Origin: HGM04593 sp045657945
GTDB lineage: Bacteria > Bacteroidota > Bacteroidia > Bacteroidales > Bacteroidaceae
Assembly: GCA_045657945.1 (NCBI GenBank)
Contig: JAZOUB010000040.1
Location: forward strand, 1 to 64,000
DNA length: 64,000 bases
Reading direction: 5' to 3'
The stretch's first letter is position 1. Each line of letters opens with the position of its first letter. The position numbers were made by a program, and so were the translations under genes. Below are positions 59,435-64,000 of this stretch, piece after piece. Under the pieces are notes generated by a model that had not been told where the DNA came from, ran no database searches, and was given only the letters and a program-made list of their open reading frames with translations.

Positions 59435-60736
59435 ATGAATAGAAGATTTTTTACACTGTTGTCATTGCTGTTTGCTGTGCTGTTAGCCAACGCACAGAGC
59501 AATGATGTTGAGAAAATGTTGAAGGGTATAAAGGCTGTCACAAGCTTTGAGAAGATTGAGAAGGCCGACACAACACGCCAGTACTACCTGATGAAGGTTA
59601 CACAGTTGCTCGACCCACAGAATCCTGCTGCCGGAACATTCGAGCAGCGAGTGATGCTCGGTCACCGTGGTTATGACCGTCCAATGGTTGTTGTAACCGA
59701 GGGCTATGGTGCCGACTATGCTTTCAGCAGTCCACGTTACATGGAGGAACTCACATATATCATGGATGCCAACATCCTGTTCGTCGAGTACCGTTATTTC
59801 TCTGGCTCAATGCCTCAGCCATGCAACTGGGAGTATCTCACTGTTGCAAATTCAATGACCGACTACCACAACATCATCACCTCGTTCAAGCCTTTTTACT
59901 CTAAGAAATGGGCCTCAACAGGTATCAGCAAGGGTGGTTCAACATCTATCTTCCTGCGTGCTTACTATCCCGAGGATCTCGATGTCTCAGTTCCTTATGT
60001 TGGCCCATTGAGCTGCGCTGTTGAGGATGGCCGTCACGAGTCGTTCCTTGAGCAGGTATCTACAAAGGCCAACCGCGATGCAATCCGCGCTTTCCAGACC
60101 GAGCTCTTCGAGCGCAAGGAGCGTCTTATGCCAATGTTTGACGAGTTCTGCTTGAAGAATGACCTTGTTTTCCGCGTACCTACATCAAATGTATATGATC
60201 TCTTGGTTCTTGAGTATCAGTTCTCAATGTGGCAGTGGGGTACACCTACAAATACAATCCCTGCGCTTGACTCTGACGACAAGGTAATCTTTGACTATTT
60301 TGTGAAGATGTGTGGTCCCGACTATTTTGCAGCCGGCAGCAGCATTGAGTCGTTCTTTGTTCAGGCTGTAAAGGACTTCGGTTATTATGGTTACAACATT
60401 GAGCCATTCCACAAGTATGTTAATGCCGAGGATGTTGAGGGTTATCTGAAGCGAGTTCTCTTGCCCGAGCAGTTTGCCGATGTGAAGTTCGATGACAGCA
60501 ACTACCGTTTTGTTACCGACTACTACACCGAGAACGACCCAAAGGCGATTATGATCTATGGCGAGGTTGACCCATGGACAGCAAGCGGTGTTACATGGTT
60601 GCGCGACCGTAACAAGAAGAACATCAAAATCTTCGTACAGCCTGGCGGTAGCCACACTGCACGCATCTTGAACATGCCCGAGGATATGCGCAATGAGATC
60701 CTTGAGCAGCTCAACGAGTGGATGGAGTATAAGTAA
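59435..60736 (+). CDS. Secreted serine peptidase, S37 (PS-10 / tripeptidyl aminopeptidase-like) family
   Basis: 433 aa from the ATG of MNRRFFTLLSLLFAVLLANAQ, a clean signal peptide. Alpha/beta-hydrolase fold with nucleophile Ser in KWASTGISKGGSTSIFLRAYYPEDLDVSVPYVGP, a late Asp in YGEVDPWTA and His in QPGGSHTARI. These match the S37 family of extracytoplasmic aminopeptidases better than S28. It would trim peptides in the periplasm or outside. Leader carries a MITE. Confidence 0.72.
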   Translation: MNRRFFTLLSLLFAVLLANAQSNDVEKMLKGIKAVTSFEKIEKADTTRQYYLMKVTQLLDPQNPAAGTFEQRVMLGHRGYDRPMVVVTEGYGADYAFSSPRYMEELTYIMDANILFVEYRYFSGSMPQPCNWEYLTVANSMTDYHNIITSFKPFYSKKWASTGISKGGSTSIFLRAYYPEDLDVSVPYVGPLSCAVEDGRHESFLEQVSTKANRDAIRAFQTELFERKERLMPMFDEFCLKNDLVFRVPTSNVYDLLVLEYQFSMWQWGTPTNTIPALDSDDKVIFDYFVKMCGPDYFAAGSSIESFFVQAVKDFGYYGYNIEPFHKYVNAEDVEGYLKRVLLPEQFADVKFDDSNYRFVTDYYTENDPKAIMIYGEVDPWTASGVTWLRDRNKKNIKIFVQPGGSHTARILNMPEDMRNEILEQLNEWMEYK

Positions 60737-60765
60737 TTTTGTTCCTCCAAGACTTCAGCTCTCCC

Positions 60766-60811
60766 CCTTGCGGGTAAGGGGGAGTACTGCGAAGCAGGGA
60801 GGGGGATAAGA
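60766..60811. repeat. GC-rich dispersed intergenic repeat, copy 4
   Basis: CTCTCCCCCTTGCGGGTAAG followed by GGGGAGTACTGCGAAGCAGGGAGGGGG, split here; relatives near 28300, 30553 and 45387. Confidence 0.65.
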
Positions 60812-60821
60812 TGACATAAGT

Positions 60822-61604
60822 ATGCAGGCACCGCTTCTCAAGATAGAAAAACTCGATGTCGGTTACAAGAATCGGCAGGGGAGCAAGATTGTGGTTACAG
60901 CAATCAATGCCACACTCTGTGCAGGCGAGGTGGTTGCGCTCATTGGAATGAACGGTGCAGGTAAATCGACACTCCTGCGCACACTGTCGGCTTTCCAGCC
61001 GCCGTTGTCGGGGAAGGTTGAATTTGCAATGGGTGATGTGGCGCGCCTTTCGCCCGGAGAGCTTGCAAAGTGTGTTTCGGTAGTGCTTACCGATAACAGT
61101 TTTGCAACCCTCACGGTTGACGAGCTTGTCTCGTTAGGGCGTACACCATACACCAACTTCCTTGGTCACCTTACCGCCGCCGACAAGGCTGTAGTGGCTG
61201 CGGCAATGGAAAGAATGGGCGTGTCGCATTTTGCAAAGCGTGCAGTATCGACATTGAGCGACGGCGAGAGACAGAAATGTCTTATTGCAAAGGCCATAGC
61301 ACAGCAGACACCGCTGATGCTACTTGACGAGCCCACGGCGTTTCTTGATTTCCGCAGTAAAGTGCAACTGTTCCGCACACTGCGTGGTCTGGCCGTCGAT
61401 GCAGGCAAAGCGGTGGTGGTGTCAACGCATGACATTGAAATGGCATTGCGCTTTGCCGACAAACTGTGGCTGATATGCGATGGCCATCTCTATGAGGGTG
61501 GTGCGCAGGAACTTGCAGCGCAAGGGCTTTTGCAGCGTTTCATTGATGGCGACGGCATTGTATATGACAAGGTAAACAATAGAATAGAAATAACACATAT
61601 ATAA
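60822..61604 (+). CDS. ABC transporter ATP-binding protein (FecE/BtuD-like)
   Basis: 260 aa. Walker A GMNGAGKSTLL (about 42-52), Q-loop replaced by the VLTDNSFATLTV region, signature LSDGERQKCLIAKAIAQ, Walker B MLLDEPTAFLD, H-loop VVSTHD. Closest in style to ATPases for iron-siderophore or vitamin B12 uptake. No permease or binding protein gene lies beside it, so it either pairs with a distant permease or is a separated gene. The C-S lyase starts right after it (1-bp gap). Confidence 0.9.
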   Translation: MQAPLLKIEKLDVGYKNRQGSKIVVTAINATLCAGEVVALIGMNGAGKSTLLRTLSAFQPPLSGKVEFAMGDVARLSPGELAKCVSVVLTDNSFATLTVDELVSLGRTPYTNFLGHLTAADKAVVAAAMERMGVSHFAKRAVSTLSDGERQKCLIAKAIAQQTPLMLLDEPTAFLDFRSKVQLFRTLRGLAVDAGKAVVVSTHDIEMALRFADKLWLICDGHLYEGGAQELAAQGLLQRFIDGDGIVYDKVNNRIEITHI

Positions 61605-61605
61605 A

Positions 61606-62778
61606 ATGAAATACAATTTTGACGAAATCGTTCAGCGCAAGCATACCGATTGCCTGAAGTACGATAACCTGAAGGAGATGTTCGGCACCGAGGAGGTTTT
61701 GCCAATGTGGATTGCCGATATGGATTTCAAGACCCCCGACTTTATTGTCGATGCAATACGTAACCGCTTGAGCCACGAACTCCTTGGCTATAGCTATATT
61801 TGCAAACGTTGGAGACCTGCTATCCAAAGCTGGGTTTCACGCCGTTATGGTTGGCAGGTGGAGACCGATGAGATTGGCTTCGTCGGCGGTATTGTACCTG
61901 CTATCTCTTTTGCCTTGCAGTGCTTTACAAAAGCCGGTGACAAGGTGATGATTCAGCCACCGGTATATCATCCATACCACCATGTGACACGCGACCTTGA
62001 GCGCACACTCGTGTTCAACCCGTTGAAGCTTGTTGATGGTCAGTTGCAGATAGATTTCGTCGATTTCGAGGAGAAAATCCAGGGCTGCAAGGTGTTCCTT
62101 CTCTGCAACCCTCACAATCCCTGTGGTCGTGTGTGGTCAAAGGAGGAGTTGCAACACATGTGCGACATCTGCGTGAAGAACAATGTTCTTGTAATCAGTG
62201 ACGAGATTCATTGCGATATGGCACTCAGGGGTTTCAAGCATACCCCATTCGCCAGTGTAAGCGAGGCTGCAAAGAACAACTGTATCACCTTTATGGCTGC
62301 AAGCAAGACTTTCAATATTGCAGGCTTGAAGAGTTCATATCACATTATCCAGAACCCCGAAATCCGCAACCAGTACAACGAGTTCCTTCGCAAGAGCGAG
62401 CTCGACACTGCTCATGTCTTCGCGACCGGTCCTGTCGCTACCGCTTACGAGCAGGGCGAGGAGTGGGTTGATCAGATGCTCGAGTATGTAGAGGCAAATA
62501 TCGACTTCATGGAGCAGTATCTCAAGGACAACATGCCAAAGATGGGCATGATTCGCCCCCAGGCATCGTTCCTTGTGTTCCTCGATGCACGCGGTCTGGG
62601 TTTGCCACACGACAAACTTGTTGAGTTCTTCATTCGCGAGGCAAAGGTGGGCATGAACGATGGCGCAATGTTCGGCGAGGAAGGCTCGGGGTTCATGCGT
62701 ATGAATCTTGGTTGCCCACGCTCGGTACTTGAGAAAGCGTTGAAGCAGATAAAGGAAGCGTACGACAAGATTGCGTAA
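61606..62778 (+). CDS. PLP-dependent aminotransferase / cystathionine beta-lyase (MalY/PatB family)
   Basis: 390 aa, fold-type I. MKYNFDEIVQRKHTDCLKYD and LPMWIADMDFKTP mark the PatB subgroup; the PLP Lys lies in FMAASKTFNIAGLKSS, with CNPHNPCGRVW and SDEIHCDM earlier. PatB-like enzymes cleave C-S bonds of cystathionine or cysteine conjugates. It follows the ABC ATPase with almost no gap. A terminator lies at 62815-62846. Confidence 0.93.
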   Translation: MKYNFDEIVQRKHTDCLKYDNLKEMFGTEEVLPMWIADMDFKTPDFIVDAIRNRLSHELLGYSYICKRWRPAIQSWVSRRYGWQVETDEIGFVGGIVPAISFALQCFTKAGDKVMIQPPVYHPYHHVTRDLERTLVFNPLKLVDGQLQIDFVDFEEKIQGCKVFLLCNPHNPCGRVWSKEELQHMCDICVKNNVLVISDEIHCDMALRGFKHTPFASVSEAAKNNCITFMAASKTFNIAGLKSSYHIIQNPEIRNQYNEFLRKSELDTAHVFATGPVATAYEQGEEWVDQMLEYVEANIDFMEQYLKDNMPKMGMIRPQASFLVFLDARGLGLPHDKLVEFFIREAKVGMNDGAMFGEEGSGFMRMNLGCPRSVLEKALKQIKEAYDKIA

Positions 62779-62814
62779 GTGTTGCGCTACATCTTTTATT
62801 TATTTACGGATATT

Positions 62815-62846
62815 CAAGAGGGTGATGCTCATCCTCTTGTTTTTTT
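62815..62846 (+). terminator. Terminator after the PatB-like gene
   Basis: CAAGAGGGTGATG, CT loop, CATCCTCTTG and TTTTTTT. Confidence 0.85.
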
Positions 62847-62870
62847 CTCCGCACCTTTGCGCTTTACAAT

Positions 62871-62900
62871 TTTGCGGAATGAAAAAAAAATAGTATCTTC
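62871..62900 (+). promoter_or_regulatory. Promoter of the Nif3-family gene
   Basis: TTTG at 62871-62874, 18 bp, then TATCTTCG at 62893-62900. Confidence 0.55.
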
Positions 62901-62936
62901 GCAGACGAAAATATTCTTACATCATTTTGGTTAGGA

Positions 62937-64000
62937 TAAAGGATATAGCGAATGCCCTTGAAATGTTCGCGCCTCTGCCGTTGCAGGACGGATTTGACAA
63001 TGCCGGCTTGCAGATTGGATTAACAGAAGCGGAAGTTGCAGGGGTTTTATTGTGTCTTGATGTGACCGAGGCCGTTGTTGACGAAGCTGTTGCATTGGGG
63101 TGCAACCTCATTGTGTCGCATCATCCCTTGATTTTCTCTCCGCTGAAACGCATTACCGGCAGTAACTACATTGAGCGTTGCGTCATCAAGGCTTTGGCAA
63201 ACGGTATTGCAATCTATTCGGCACATACAAACATTGACAATGCTCCCGGTGGAGTGAACTACCGCATTGCCGAGAAACTCGGCTTGCAGAATGTGCGCAT
63301 TCTTGTTCCAAAAGAGGATGCGCTGTTGAAGCTTGCGGTGTATGTTCCAGCATCGGCTGCCGATGCTGTGCGCGACGCGCTGTTTGCTGCAGGTTGTGGC
63401 AATATCGGTAATTACGACTCTTGCAGCTACAATGTCGATGGCTTTGGCACTTTCAAGGCGGGCGAGGGTTGCAATCCTTTCTGTGGCAAAATCGGTGAGT
63501 TGCACCGTGAACAGGAGGTGCGCATTGAGACTGTATTGCCGGCATACCTGAAGAACAAGACTATTGCCGCCTTGATAAAGGCGCATCCATATGAAGAACC
63601 AGCTTTCGACATCTATCAGTTGAAGAACTGTTGGAGTAGTGTGGGCAGTGGTGTCATTGGCGAGTTGCCTGCTGAGTGTGACGAACTTGAACTGTTGCGG
63701 AGCGTGAAGGAGAAATTCAATGTGGGCAGTGTGCGCCACACTCCATTGCTTGGCAAGAGCGTGAAACATGTTGCTTTGTGTGGTGGTGCAGGCGGTTCGT
63801 TCGCCGGTGCTGCAATGGCTGCCGGTGCCGATGTGTACATTACAGGCGAGGCGCGTTACCACGACTTGTTCAACTATACCGGCAAGATGCTGATGGCTGT
63901 AATTGGTCACTATGAGAGCGAGCAATATACAATGGATATTTTTAAGGAGATTATCGGTGATAGGTTTCCCGGGCTTAAAATTGAGAAGACAACGGTGAAT
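62937..64000 (+). CDS. Nif3-family dinuclear metal protein (YbgI-like), 3' end outside window
   Basis: About 354 residues visible from a TTG start (V-R-I-K-D-I-A-N-A-L-E); no ATG exists between the promoter and this frame, so a non-ATG start is needed. Metal-binding motifs: LIVSHHPLIFSPLK (HH) and YSAHTNIDNAPGGVN, plus the middle domain (EELHRE-like, HPYEEPAFDIY) and the C-terminal YITGEARYHD and IGHYESE. Members form hexameric toroids with two metals; they are annotated as GTP cyclohydrolase I type 2 homologs, but the role is unsettled. Cut by the window end. Confidence 0.93.

Noticed and set aside
1..64000. tRNA or rRNA genes
   Set aside because: No cloverleaf-like segment with a T-arm GTTCRA motif and matching acceptor ends was found by reading the gaps on both strands.

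Overview
The window looks like a chromosomal segment of an anaerobic gut-type Bacteroidales bacterium. The evidence is the repeated promoter form TTTG, about 20 bp, then TAnnTTTG (or TATCTTCG), weak ribosome-binding sites, a GT3-type glycogen synthase paired with a glycogen phosphorylase, DUF4251 and DUF2582 proteins, HydF for an [FeFe]-hydrogenase, many small lipoproteins, and a type II-C CRISPR locus with a 47-bp repeat. No rRNA or tRNA gene was seen. All functional names come from reading motifs by eye; no database search was run.

Layout. 1-4100: a porin fragment diverges from a PhoB-like response regulator across a set of 11-bp-phased Pho-box-like heptamers. The partner histidine kinase is separated from the regulator by a queuosine cassette (promoter, preQ1-I-like riboswitch, transporter, queF) whose insertion left a 24-bp copy of the regulator's end in front of the kinase. 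4129-7920: a first PanE-like reductase, an HU-like DNA-binding gene between two ~112-bp inverted repeats, and a REP-associated transposase (RAYT) surrounded by hairpin repeats. 8062-14046: a compact type II-C CRISPR-Cas locus (tracrRNA on the minus strand, cas9, cas1, cas2, and a nearly empty array). 14199-17023: hisB, hisH and a second PanE paralog. 17114-30454: housekeeping and central metabolism (pgk, nth, glycogen synthase/phosphorylase, HlyIII, murB, MBL hydrolase, small redox and wHTH proteins, an M3 peptidase lipoprotein). 30686-41528: an Hsp20 with a cysteine-rich insert, a tandem pair of secreted proteins, a second M3 peptidase, a chorismatase-like protein, an AlaX editing protein preceded by a RhuM-Fic protein, hydF, and a WG-repeat protein. 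41652-50910: ALDH/SDR pair, MscS channel, thioesterase, a second RAYT with its palindromes, ispE, dnaB, trpS. 51143-64000: two lipoproteins with near-identical upstream regions, pheT, yebC, a DUF4251 gene split by a stop codon, a beta-propeller lipoprotein, nagB, an S37-like peptidase, an ABC ATPase, a PatB-like C-S lyase and a Nif3-family gene running off the end.

The window is rich in small mobile or repetitive DNA: two RAYTs each with their own hairpin family carrying GTAG, three copies of a 140-196 bp MITE-like element with terminal inverted repeats, GC-rich intergenic repeats, and short tandem repeats, some of which have entered coding sequence in frame (hisH, the RhuM-Fic N-terminus, and RAYT2 itself). 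Two accessory insertions (queuosine cassette; RhuM-Fic gene) carry a duplicate of the neighbouring gene's start region, so the neighbour keeps its translation start. The most useful leads are the riboswitch-containing wedge in the two-component operon, the HU gene in an inverted-repeat frame next to a RAYT with an extra C-terminal domain, the minimal II-C array with a promoter inside its repeat, the Cys-rich Hsp20, and the start-duplicating insertions.
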